NCBI GenBank assembly: GCA_019057775.1
Contig: JAHLWT010000206.1
Span: 1 to 27,103, forward strand
Reading direction: 5' to 3'
Length of the DNA stretch: 27,103 nucleotides
DNA from: Promethearchaeota archaeon
GTDB taxonomy: Archaea > Asgardarchaeota > Lokiarchaeia > Sigynarchaeales > SOKP01
Below are positions 7,403 to 16,567 of the stretch, one piece after another. A program made the translations under genes and the position numbers. Within the stretch, counting starts at the first letter, position 1. Every line of letters starts with the position of its first letter. A model generated the notes under the pieces. The model saw nothing but the letters and a program-made list of their open reading frames with translations. It was not told the DNA's origin and ran no database searches.

Positions 7403-10374
7403 AATCTCCTTATCTCTGTCCTCACTTCCAAAATATTAATAAATTGCATTTCTTGCAAATATTCACTAAAGCCAGTTCTATTCGTGGAGAAGATGAAAAT
7501 TTATTCTATTTTACTCATTACCCAATTGATTTATATGACAAAAATGAACAAGTCGAAAGTATATTAGAATCTGAAGTTCTCATGGAGTTACAGCAAGAGA
7601 GAATTGGTAATTTTGTAGTAGCAATTGAAGGTGAAACTGGAACGGGAAAATCAGAATTATGCGTTTATTTAAGTTATGAATTAAAAAAATTAGGCATGAA
7701 AGTATTACTAATCGATAAAAATTCTGATTTAATGTCAATCTTGGCTGATGATCTCCCCGATTTTTATTTTAAGCATACTGGTAAAAAAATTAATAGGTTA
7801 GATAATTTAAAACACTTTCAAAAACAGTTAAAAAAAAATATCAAACTTATTTCTGTTAATATTGGAACGCGAGCAATTAATAATCTAACAAAAATATATT
7901 CTGATTTAATAGTTGATCCGGATAACCCTAGAGTTAAACAATTTATCAAACTTCTTGAAAGTAAGTTATTACAATTAATCTCTAGAGGAGATGAAGAATA
8001 TCCCTCAGAAATGAATTTCATTTCTGCAGAAGATCTAAAAAGTGGTAATAGAAACATTAATTTCGGCATACCTGGGAACGTTTCTAGCATCTGCGATGAT
8101 CTAAATCAATCGATATGGGATGCGGTGAAGGATGAACAACAAATTCCAACTATAGACAAAATGATAGAAGAAATAAATAGAGATATAAATGAAAGATTCA
8201 CAATCATTTTTGAGGATTTTTCAATTACTAGCTTAGATAAGAAGAAATTACAAAATTATTTAGAAAGGGATAAAATAACAGATAAAGTAAACTTTATTAT
8301 CGCCGGGCTAGCAAACAAACTAGAATCATTATATACTCCTACAGCTGTGGATAGAGTGAACGAGAGAACTAAGTTTTACAAAACTTCTAGAAGTGGGGAA
8401 AGTAAGACTCTTTTTCTATCAGAAGAAAATTGTATCAACTTTATAAGACCTTATATAAGTTATTATAAGGCTTTAGAAGGGAGTATTAAATTTGAAAGGG
8501 ATAAAAAAGGAAGAATAACTGATACTATTTATAAAAGTGGAGATAATAAATGCAATAGATGCGGAAAGTGCTTAAAAGAATTAAGAGATATTTTTCCCTT
8601 TAACAAGACCTTTCTTAAAAGAATTTATAAAGGTTTAAAAGTTGAAGATCAAAAACCACGAAAGTATGTCGAAATTATTGGTTTAATTCTAGATGAGTAC
8701 ATGGATTTCAGACGATCTCCATCAAGTGCAACTCAACTACTTCATTTATCAAAAAATCTTATCGTACCTCAGCCAATTATAAATTTAAATGATGAAAGAT
8801 TAAACCACTTTCTCCGTTGGTATGCTGATGAAAATAATAATTCCATTAAATTCTCTAGAACTTACGCTGATTTACTTGGTATAGATTATTCAAAAATTAA
8901 TAATCAACAAATTTTAGATGATTTTGTTATTATATCAAAAGAGAGTAGTGAAATTAACGAGCCCGGGGAAACTGAATCAGTTGAAGAAGAAGAGTTCATA
9001 CCTGAATGGCAAATTCAATTTAATGAACAAAGAGGATATATATCAGGTTGGAAAATGGATCCTTATAATAAAAATTGGTTTCAACTAAATACCTACCTTA
9101 CAGATATTATCTCAGATATTTTTAAAGAAATTTCATCTTCATATAAGATCAGTTTATATTCTCCAATTAATATTAGAATTGGAAAAAATGAGAAAATTTT
9201 TACCTTTAATAATTTACAATTCGATGAAAAAATCGAAATGTTCCAAATTTCTTTAAATTCTGAAGATTTTACCGAACATGAACTTAACTTTTTTTTAAGA
9301 CAAGCGATATATAAAAGATACAAGCATAAAGACTTCAGTATGGATGAAATACTAAAAAAAATACCTTATGCAATTATAGAAGGAATTATTAAGTGGCAAT
9401 CTAAGTGTCAAAATTATATCTTTAACTTTAATTTTTTCAAAAAAGAATATCATGGGCGAAATTATGGATACGTTGATATTGCTTTCCTCTATTGTGTATT
9501 ATCTTATATTATTACTCAGCCTTGGAATAGGCTTTCTTTTACAGACTTTGATTCGACTTATTACGACTTTAAAAATTTTCTTCTTGAGGAAAAAATCGTA
9601 AAAAAAATTCCTGAATATCTTTTTCAAGTGTTAGAAACTCAGACGGATTTAAAAAATATTTTTTTAAATTTTTTATTCTGTGCAAATTATGCTAAACAAA
9701 TTTGTTTACATTTTTTTAGATTAAATAATCCGAAAAGTCTTAATTACAAATTACTAAAATCTTATCTAAAGAAAAATCAAAAATCCTTATCCAAAATTAT
9801 AGATGGTATTAAAATCAAAGGAACGATTAAAAAATTTTACAAAGAAGGTAATCCAAACCGCGTAAAACTTACCTTTCAAAAAGACCAGCTGGAGTTAAAA
9901 GATTTTTTTGAAAAAATTGTTACGCTTGGTAATTTTTTGCAAGATAATGAATTATTTATGAAAATTGACCTTCCTGGGATTGAAAATGCTATCAACCTAA
10001 TAGAATCGTGCATTGAAGATATCGATTTCAATTCTTTAAAAACCATCTCTCAAGAATTAAGTGTATATCCTCCAGGTACGATAAATAAATATCTGTTGAT
10101 ATATTTAAAAAGATTGATCAAAAAATCTAAGTTTATTGAAGAATTTATCAAAGGGAAAAATTTCTTAAAGAAATTAATTTTGGATTATAATCCTGAATCG
10201 ATTTTATTTTATGATAAAACGCACAAGCTCAAGGTTTCTTTAGCCTATTATCACCTTTTAAATTATGAGGGGATCTTAGATTTAATTAAGAAAGTAAATG
10301 CTCTGATTTTATTAAAGAAAACTGAAACTTTAGATATTTCTGAACTATTAAATCTGGGGGGATATCTTGATTGA
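7399..10374 (+). CDS. Large P-loop ATPase, DpdH-like
   Basis: A 991-aa protein. N-terminal KSPYLCPHF and FTHYPIDLY precede a Walker A motif GETGTGKS (78-85). A Walker B-like strand IIFEDF (269-274) and a sensor-type strand VNFIIAGLA follow, so residues about 60-340 form a STAND/AAA-like NTPase. A CxxCxxC cluster (C385, C388, C391) suggests a metal site after the ATPase. An acidic linker (EPGETESVEEEEF, about 525-535) leads to a long mainly helical C-terminal half of unknown fold. The 'FxTHxP' N-terminus, the ATPase, the overall length and the neighbours resemble DpdH, an ATPase needed for the restriction side of the Dpd system (recalled, not searched). Its TTG start overlaps the upstream stop by 4 nt, and its TGA overlaps the next start by 8 nt. 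The role is probably to couple ATP hydrolysis to recruiting or moving the helicase. Confidence 0.7.
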   Translation: MKSPYLCPHFQNINKLHFLQIFTKASSIRGEDENLFYFTHYPIDLYDKNEQVESILESEVLMELQQERIGNFVVAIEGETGTGKSELCVYLSYELKKLGMKVLLIDKNSDLMSILADDLPDFYFKHTGKKINRLDNLKHFQKQLKKNIKLISVNIGTRAINNLTKIYSDLIVDPDNPRVKQFIKLLESKLLQLISRGDEEYPSEMNFISAEDLKSGNRNINFGIPGNVSSICDDLNQSIWDAVKDEQQIPTIDKMIEEINRDINERFTIIFEDFSITSLDKKKLQNYLERDKITDKVNFIIAGLANKLESLYTPTAVDRVNERTKFYKTSRSGESKTLFLSEENCINFIRPYISYYKALEGSIKFERDKKGRITDTIYKSGDNKCNRCGKCLKELRDIFPFNKTFLKRIYKGLKVEDQKPRKYVEIIGLILDEYMDFRRSPSSATQLLHLSKNLIVPQPIINLNDERLNHFLRWYADENNNSIKFSRTYADLLGIDYSKINNQQILDDFVIISKESSEINEPGETESVEEEEFIPEWQIQFNEQRGYISGWKMDPYNKNWFQLNTYLTDIISDIFKEISSSYKISLYSPINIRIGKNEKIFTFNNLQFDEKIEMFQISLNSEDFTEHELNFFLRQAIYKRYKHKDFSMDEILKKIPYAIIEGIIKWQSKCQNYIFNFNFFKKEYHGRNYGYVDIAFLYCVLSYIITQPWNRLSFTDFDSTYYDFKNFLLEEKIVKKIPEYLFQVLETQTDLKNIFLNFLFCANYAKQICLHFFRLNNPKSLNYKLLKSYLKKNQKSLSKIIDGIKIKGTIKKFYKEGNPNRVKLTFQKDQLELKDFFEKIVTLGNFLQDNELFMKIDLPGIENAINLIESCIEDIDFNSLKTISQELSVYPPGTINKYLLIYLKRLIKKSKFIEEFIKGKNFLKKLILDYNPESILFYDKTHKLKVSLAYYHLLNYEGILDLIKKVNALILLKKTETLDISELLNLGGYLD
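10356..10362 (+). promoter_or_regulatory. Strong internal ribosome binding site GGGGGG
   Basis: A GGGGGG run at about 10356-10361 lies 5 nt before the TTG at 10367, inside the end of the ATPase gene. It supports the TTG start of the small downstream protein and coupled translation of the two genes. Confidence 0.5.
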
Positions 10375-11059
10375 AAGAACAGTCTCTGAAAAAAATTTTA
10401 TAGGTCGACTATCTCAATTGATAGTTTATTTTGATAATGTAAAAATAATAAGAACAGTTTCTGATTTAGAAAAAAAATTGAGAGTATTAATCATTATTAA
10501 GAAAATCCTCTATTTTCTTACTGATTCCAAGATTAATATCTCTTTAAAAGAAATAAAGTTAAAAATTTTCGAAATTGATGATTGCAACAATAAGGGAATT
10601 TTAAATGAAACCCTTCTAAACGAATTTTTTGATGAATGTGATAAAATTGAAAAGAAAATTGAATATCTTTTGAAAAATGAGGTTCAAAAACATTTAGACT
10701 TATTTAAAAGTTGGGAAAGAATCAATAACGCCTTTAATAATAAATACATTTTGATGGATGATTTACCTAAATTTCAAAAAGAATTCAAATCAATGATGTC
10801 AATTGGTAGTATACTTGATTCTAATGAGATTATTTCTAATATACTTGAAGAAAGTGAACTCAAGATTGATAAATATAAAGCGAAAAAACATGAGTTTTAT
10901 GATAAGATTTTGAAATATTTAGAAAGTTTTTCTAATAAAGAATTTATAGAACGTTTGATAGAAGGAAGTCCTCAGCCTATAAAAGATCTCAATCCTAAAA
11001 TGTATGAAAAATTATTTAAATCTGTTTTAAAAGACAAAATTAAAATCTTATTGAAGTGA
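10367..11059 (+). CDS. Small helical protein in the DpdI position
   Basis: A 230-aa, Lys/Glu/Ile-rich protein, predicted almost entirely helical. A coiled-coil-like stretch (about 85-120, ECDKIEKKIEYLLKNEVQK) and a second helical region (about 145-190) are visible. There is no catalytic motif, signal peptide or membrane segment. It starts at TTG 10367 behind the GGGGGG ribosome binding site and overlaps the ATPase gene by 8 nt. The helicase gene starts 11 nt after its stop, behind GTGAG. Position between the ATPase and the DUF1998 helicase, and its size, correspond to DpdI in bacterial Dpd clusters; I cannot confirm homology from motifs. It is most likely a structural adaptor between the ATPase and the helicase. 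Confidence 0.6.
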   Translation: MIERTVSEKNFIGRLSQLIVYFDNVKIIRTVSDLEKKLRVLIIIKKILYFLTDSKINISLKEIKLKIFEIDDCNNKGILNETLLNEFFDECDKIEKKIEYLLKNEVQKHLDLFKSWERINNAFNNKYILMDDLPKFQKEFKSMMSIGSILDSNEIISNILEESELKIDKYKAKKHEFYDKILKYLESFSNKEFIERLIEGSPQPIKDLNPKMYEKLFKSVLKDKIKILLK

Positions 11060-11070
11060 GAGTGTAAAAA

Positions 11071-14000
11071 TTGGAAAATCCAAACAAATTCATAAAATCT
11101 GTTCTTAACCGTATAACTGAGATAATCTGGTGGAATAGAGGTTTAACAAAACTTGATAATCCTGATTATTTTCAAAATTATAGATCTTTTATCGAGGAAA
11201 AATTAATTAACATTAAAGGTCCATATTTAGAATTTATCCTTCCACCAAAAGGGTATGATATCAACACTGAAACCTTTTTAAAACGTCTAAACTTTGATGA
11301 AAGAGTAATTAAAGCGGTGATTCAAGTTTTATTCAAGGGAAATAACTTCCATTTATATGAACATCAAGCTCAAGCAATCAAAAAGATCGTCAATGAAAAA
11401 AAAGATATTATCTTGTCCGTACCAACAGCAACTGGAAAAACTGAAGCATTTTTAATCCCTATCTTAGATTACTGCGTTAAAAATTCTCAAAAGGGACTAA
11501 AAGCACTAATTATTTACCCTATGAAAACTTTAGAAGTCGACCAACTAAATCGCTTTTTAAAATATCTTTATGAATTGAATAATATTTTAGAAGATCGTAA
11601 TTCAATAAAGATAGGTATTTGGGACGGAGACACTCCTAATAATGTAGGAAATCCTGATTTTGCCCCTAATGCTATACCGAGTAACTCTTATTATAGGGGA
11701 ATGGTCTGTCCGATATGTACAAGCAAATTGCGAATAAATAGTTCAGGATATCTATATTGTGAACTTCATACCTCATTTACTTGGGTTATGGTCACTAGAG
11801 AGAACATATCAAATTATAATGTTGACATTTTAATAACTAATCCTGAATCAATTGATTTTTTAATGATTTCACCTTATAATGAACGACAACGTGTAATTGG
11901 AAGTTATTCTTCTCATTATCCTGTAAAATATATTGTATTTGATGAGATCCACATATGGACAGGATTAAGTGGAGCCGGAATAAAATTATTTATTCAGCGA
12001 TTAAGATCCTTTTTTAGCAAGACAACTCCTCAATTAATATTACTATCAGCTACCGTAAAAGAACCTAAGGAATTATTAAAGTCGTTCACAACAATGAAAA
12101 ATTTTGAAGCAATTGAATTTCAACCTTTTCGAGAAAATGTAACATTTTCACCTAATTTTGAGAGATTAAAACCTTGTTTATTTGAAGATTTAATGTTTAC
12201 ATTATGTTATTTTGTTATGTACATTACCCAGAGCGAAAAGTTAGAAAGTATAATTCTTGACCGTGGTAATACTTTTGAAACTTTAAAAATGCTCAATTTA
12301 ATTTCCATAAATGAAAAAAATCAAATTATGATCAAAAATGAGGATTTTTGTTCTTTTTGTAAAGTGAATTCTATATCTTTGCTAGAAAACCCTCAAGAGT
12401 TTAAAGTCTATCTCTCAGATTTATTAGAAAATTATGTATTTAGAGAAAAATGGAGGGATGTCATAATTCAGAACATGCCTGAAGTAGTGCATCTAATAAA
12501 TTATTCTTCATTGACAATAAAACACCCTGTTAAATTCATAAAAGTATCTCAAATTGCCGAGTATCTTCACTCCCTAGGCGTTAATCCCGGTATAGCTGAA
12601 GATATCATCTCTATGTGTATAAATTTTGGTCGAGTTGCTGATTTATTAACAGATAGATATCATATATTCTTAAAACCTCGAGAGAATCTTTTTTGGTGCG
12701 AAAACTGCCTAAAACTTAACGAAATTGAAGTATGTGAATGTGGTAATCTATCAAAGATATTAAAATTTTGCCGGACATGCCATGAAATATATACTGAAGA
12801 TTCTTTAGAAGATTTAAGATTAGACCCCGAGAATAAGAAAAGTTATCCTCACTCTACTTCCTCAAAAAAATGTGTTGGTTGCGGGAAAAAATTACAGTTA
12901 TACGATATCGGAGTTCCTTATACAACTTTTATTTCATTTTTAATATCAGCAGCTTGTAGAAAAATACCTTCTCAAAAGATACTAATATTTTCCGATGGTA
13001 GAGGTAGCGCTGAGAGAATTGGAGAAAATATCCTAAAAAATGATTACAATTTAGTTGCAGAACAATTTTTCTTAAGATTATTAATTAATTCAGAAGGTGT
13101 TATGAATACACGCGATGTATTCACAGAAATGAGAAAAATCCTAAATGAAAATTATTATACTATTTTTAAAGATGAATCTCTCGATTCAACTTCGGAAGAT
13201 ATAATCAAGGAATATCAAAGACAAAATATTAATCCTCTCGCAAATATTTCAAATATGTTTTATTCAATTAATAATGCTTTAGTTACCATTAATTGCATTT
13301 ACCAGCTAAAAGATAATCTTGATTATATTTTAGCACATGAGCTATTAAAAGCATTTACTTCAAATTATCGGACATTAAGATTCACTAAAAATAAAATTAT
13401 TTTTACATACAACAAGAAAGCAGGAATAACTTTGGAAAGGATTGCTAATCGATTCAAAAATAAATTCGATATCGAGAAAAATCTAATCATAGGAAGATTA
13501 TATGAGATTTTTAAATTATTTATTGAATATAATGTGATTAGTGAATTTAATTCAGAAGAAATTGAAAATCTAATACAAAATCGAAGGTATAAAAGTGAAG
13601 AAATAACGGATAATCACGTATCAGAAATTGAAACATATTTAGATAATGAAAAAAAAAATTTGCAGAAATTTTTTGATAATAGCAATTTTAATTATAGATG
13701 TAAAACTGGTGTCTTTTTCCGAGATTTTACCTATAATGATTTTGATATTTGCTTAGTAAAAAAAGTTGTTTTTTGTAAAAATTGTTTTATTTCATATCCA
13801 ATTGCGAACGAGGATTTATACAAGTGTCCAATATGTCACAGTAAAAACATTATTTTAGGTTCTAGAATCGAAGAATATGAATTAGAAAAGGAATTGAGGT
13901 ATAAAGGATTAGGGTACTTAAAATATGCTACAAATTGGAATTTTAATATGGATCATTGGGCTTCAGATACTCTCGCATACTCCATTGAATCAGAGGGAAA

Positions 14001-16446
14001 AAAAATCCAGAAGATTAGTATTGCTGTCCATAGGGCAGGATTACCATATTCATTAAGAGGAATATTTGAAGAAGGATTCAGAAAGCATCCTCCCTCAATA
14101 AATGCAATATCATCAACACCCACTCTTGAATTAGGTATTGATATAGGTTCCTTGGATATGATCTGTTTAGTAGGAATCCCTCCTTTACTGACTAACTATG
14201 TACAAAGAGCAGGAAGGACGGGGAGAACGATTGGAAATCCCTCCTATATATTTAACATTATTAGAAATCTCCACGCAATTGATAATTATTATTTTAATGA
14301 TTTAAAATTATATTTTAAAGAATTTAAACAAATATTCGTCCCAGATCCTAAGGATTTTGATATAATCTATGCTTCTCATATTGTTATTATAGCTTGCATT
14401 TATTTAGCTAGAAATCCTGACCCAAGAAATACATATGAGAGGTTGTTTAGATTACCTGAGTATTACTTGAATATTAAATCATATTACAGACAAGTTATTC
14501 TACGATTTAAATTTTTCATAACTCTGGTAAGAACCGAAAAGAAAAAGGAGCTTGAGGATTTGATTAGAATTAATTATGGCGAACACGCACTAACTATTTT
14601 CAATCGAGTTTTTATAGATGATGACGATGATTTGTTCTTACTTCGTATTGTGGATCGCTTTTTTGGTAAATTACAACATTTTGAAGCGGATCAAAATGCG
14701 GTTAAGAGTTTAACAGGATTTTATCGCTCATTGGACTGGTGGTTAAGCACATTGGGACTATTAGCAAATTACAGAGGTTCGTCTAGCCAAAGTGTACCTA
14801 TTTATATACCAAAAGCAAAAATCGGGGAAAAACAATTTGAATTAAAAGAACTAGACCGAGCAATAAGAGAGAATTTTCCAGGACCAAAAAACCAAGATGG
14901 CGCGTTATTTAGGGTCGAAACCTCAAGATATATTGTTTCAGATGTTCACGGTACTTCACAAAAGTTAGTAAAAAAACCCATAAAACTATGTATAAGTCCA
15001 TTATGTGGTGGAGGATTTATTCCATATATGGGAGATGACAAAGATTGTCAAATGTGTGGAAGTGAAATTAAGGAATTTGTAGTTTATGGATTAAATTCAA
15101 TAAAAGTTAGACCTGCACGTAGACTTGGTGATCATTTTTCGACAACTCCTTTTTCTGTAATATATCCCGAACTTTTAAAAATAAAGCATGAAACACCATG
15201 CAAATTTTTTAACTTAAATGCGACCATACAATATGGTAATATTAAGGTTGTAAAATCTACAATTGCATATAGTAAAAGATACTCAACAAGTATCAAACCT
15301 AAACTATATTTTTCAGAAGCATTTATTGAGAATACTGATGATAACACAGAAGAATCTTTTGATCCGTTGTCTTTAGATTCTAATTTTGATCAAATATTCA
15401 AGTTAGATGAAATTAAAGCAGACTATTACCCTATTGGCTTAGAATATCTTACTTTAGGATTAAAAATAGTAATAAAGACTGAAGATTTGAATAGTTTTAT
15501 TCAAGATTTTTATGAAGAACGATTAAAAAAAAGTGATGATAGACCAAAAGAGAGCCGAAATTTATTACTTATTGCATTATATTCAATTAAACACGCTTTT
15601 AAAAAAATGGTTTCAATATACACTGAAAGTGATATGAGTGATTTCGAAATTTCATTTAACCTTGCTGATAGTGAAATACAATTCTATTTAACAGATAACT
15701 GTGAAGGTGGAAATGGGATTTCACTAAGAATCTTTGATTCCATTATAAATGATCTTCAAATTTATACAATTTTGGAAAATGGTATCTTAAATTGTGATAA
15801 TTGTCAGTCATTTTGTGATAGCTGTTTGCTAATAGAAAGAACTCGTGAATTTATCGTAAAAAACAATTTATTAGATCGAAATCTATTAAAATTAATATAT
15901 TCGGGAAAATCTTCACCTTCACCAGAAACTCGTTCAATGAAAGATGAACAAGAAACCTATTGGAAGAATCTTATTGCTGAAGGTGAGACTAAATTTGTTG
16001 AATTTAAATCTTCATTAAGATGGGATGTTAATCAAGGTAAATTAAATAAAAATCTCGAATATGTTATAGCAAAAACAATTTCTGCCTTTCTTAACACTGA
16101 TGGAGGTAAACTATTCATTGGTGTTGAAGATGACGGAAAAATATACGGGATTGAAAAGGATCTTAATACTTTGAGCAAAAAGAATAAAGATGGTTTTCTT
16201 CTGAAGCTTGATCAAGTAATTAACAATTTTCTTGGGAAACAATTTAGTCAATATTTAACAATAAATCTATCAAAATTAGATAATAAAACGGTATGCATAT
16301 TAGAAATATCAAAAAGTGGGGATCCCGTTTTTGTTAAAAAAGGGAATCAAGATGAGTTTTATATTAGGGGAGCTGCGGGGAGTCAACCATTAGGGATGAG
16401 AGAAAGCATGGATTACATAAAATTACATTGGCCTAATAGAATTTAA
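11071..16446 (+). CDS. DEAD/DEAH helicase with DUF1998 and a C-terminal AlbA_2 (Schlafen) domain, DpdJ-like
   Basis: A 1791-aa superfamily 2 helicase. Motif I PTATGKT is at 118-124, motif II DEIH at 291-294, motif III SAT at 326-328, motif V TPTLELGID at about 1016-1024 and motif VI QRAGRTGR at 1045-1052. Several Cys clusters (213/216/230; 543-603; 902/905/919/922; 1307/1312/1326/1329) look like zinc knuckles. A DUF1998-type zinc module contains CEGGNG (1544-1549) and C1575, C1578, C1582, C1585. Helicase plus DUF1998 in one chain is seen in MrfA/YprA, DruE and DpdJ; the neighbours favour DpdJ. Residues about 1635-1785 form an AlbA_2/Schlafen-like domain: E1644-F-K1646, DGGKLFIGVEDDG (1677-1689), FYIRGAAGSQP. 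That domain binds nucleic acid and in some proteins cleaves RNA; as a helicase tail it is unusual to my knowledge. TTG start 11 nt after the previous stop. Confidence 0.88.
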   Translation: MENPNKFIKSVLNRITEIIWWNRGLTKLDNPDYFQNYRSFIEEKLINIKGPYLEFILPPKGYDINTETFLKRLNFDERVIKAVIQVLFKGNNFHLYEHQAQAIKKIVNEKKDIILSVPTATGKTEAFLIPILDYCVKNSQKGLKALIIYPMKTLEVDQLNRFLKYLYELNNILEDRNSIKIGIWDGDTPNNVGNPDFAPNAIPSNSYYRGMVCPICTSKLRINSSGYLYCELHTSFTWVMVTRENISNYNVDILITNPESIDFLMISPYNERQRVIGSYSSHYPVKYIVFDEIHIWTGLSGAGIKLFIQRLRSFFSKTTPQLILLSATVKEPKELLKSFTTMKNFEAIEFQPFRENVTFSPNFERLKPCLFEDLMFTLCYFVMYITQSEKLESIILDRGNTFETLKMLNLISINEKNQIMIKNEDFCSFCKVNSISLLENPQEFKVYLSDLLENYVFREKWRDVIIQNMPEVVHLINYSSLTIKHPVKFIKVSQIAEYLHSLGVNPGIAEDIISMCINFGRVADLLTDRYHIFLKPRENLFWCENCLKLNEIEVCECGNLSKILKFCRTCHEIYTEDSLEDLRLDPENKKSYPHSTSSKKCVGCGKKLQLYDIGVPYTTFISFLISAACRKIPSQKILIFSDGRGSAERIGENILKNDYNLVAEQFFLRLLINSEGVMNTRDVFTEMRKILNENYYTIFKDESLDSTSEDIIKEYQRQNINPLANISNMFYSINNALVTINCIYQLKDNLDYILAHELLKAFTSNYRTLRFTKNKIIFTYNKKAGITLERIANRFKNKFDIEKNLIIGRLYEIFKLFIEYNVISEFNSEEIENLIQNRRYKSEEITDNHVSEIETYLDNEKKNLQKFFDNSNFNYRCKTGVFFRDFTYNDFDICLVKKVVFCKNCFISYPIANEDLYKCPICHSKNIILGSRIEEYELEKELRYKGLGYLKYATNWNFNMDHWASDTLAYSIESEGKKIQKISIAVHRAGLPYSLRGIFEEGFRKHPPSINAISSTPTLELGIDIGSLDMICLVGIPPLLTNYVQRAGRTGRTIGNPSYIFNIIRNLHAIDNYYFNDLKLYFKEFKQIFVPDPKDFDIIYASHIVIIACIYLARNPDPRNTYERLFRLPEYYLNIKSYYRQVILRFKFFITLVRTEKKKELEDLIRINYGEHALTIFNRVFIDDDDDLFLLRIVDRFFGKLQHFEADQNAVKSLTGFYRSLDWWLSTLGLLANYRGSSSQSVPIYIPKAKIGEKQFELKELDRAIRENFPGPKNQDGALFRVETSRYIVSDVHGTSQKLVKKPIKLCISPLCGGGFIPYMGDDKDCQMCGSEIKEFVVYGLNSIKVRPARRLGDHFSTTPFSVIYPELLKIKHETPCKFFNLNATIQYGNIKVVKSTIAYSKRYSTSIKPKLYFSEAFIENTDDNTEESFDPLSLDSNFDQIFKLDEIKADYYPIGLEYLTLGLKIVIKTEDLNSFIQDFYEERLKKSDDRPKESRNLLLIALYSIKHAFKKMVSIYTESDMSDFEISFNLADSEIQFYLTDNCEGGNGISLRIFDSIINDLQIYTILENGILNCDNCQSFCDSCLLIERTREFIVKNNLLDRNLLKLIYSGKSSPSPETRSMKDEQETYWKNLIAEGETKFVEFKSSLRWDVNQGKLNKNLEYVIAKTISAFLNTDGGKLFIGVEDDGKIYGIEKDLNTLSKKNKDGFLLKLDQVINNFLGKQFSQYLTINLSKLDNKTVCILEISKSGDPVFVKKGNQDEFYIRGAAGSQPLGMRESMDYIKLHWPNRI

Positions 16447-16556
16447 TTAGAAATTGCATATTTAACCCCCTAAGATGACGATATTAGAGAATTAGCTCAA
16501 CCAATTCTAAGCATTAACAAATTTAAGAAATCAATTATCTTTAGGTTGCCATGAAA

Positions 16557-16561
16557 AGAGG
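16557..16561 (+). promoter_or_regulatory. Ribosome binding site AGAGG
   Basis: AGAGG lies 6 nt before the ATG at 16568 and fixes this start. The 121-nt gap 16447-16567 otherwise holds only AT-rich sequence, so this gene may be read from the helicase operon or from its own weak promoter. Confidence 0.45.
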
Positions 16562-16567
16562 AATAAT

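Noticed and set aside
5556..16446. Interpretation as Druantia or DISARM
   Set aside because: The helicase-DUF1998 chain alone would fit DruE, but the other proteins do not resemble Druantia or DISARM partners as I recall them; the ATPase and gene order fit Dpd better.
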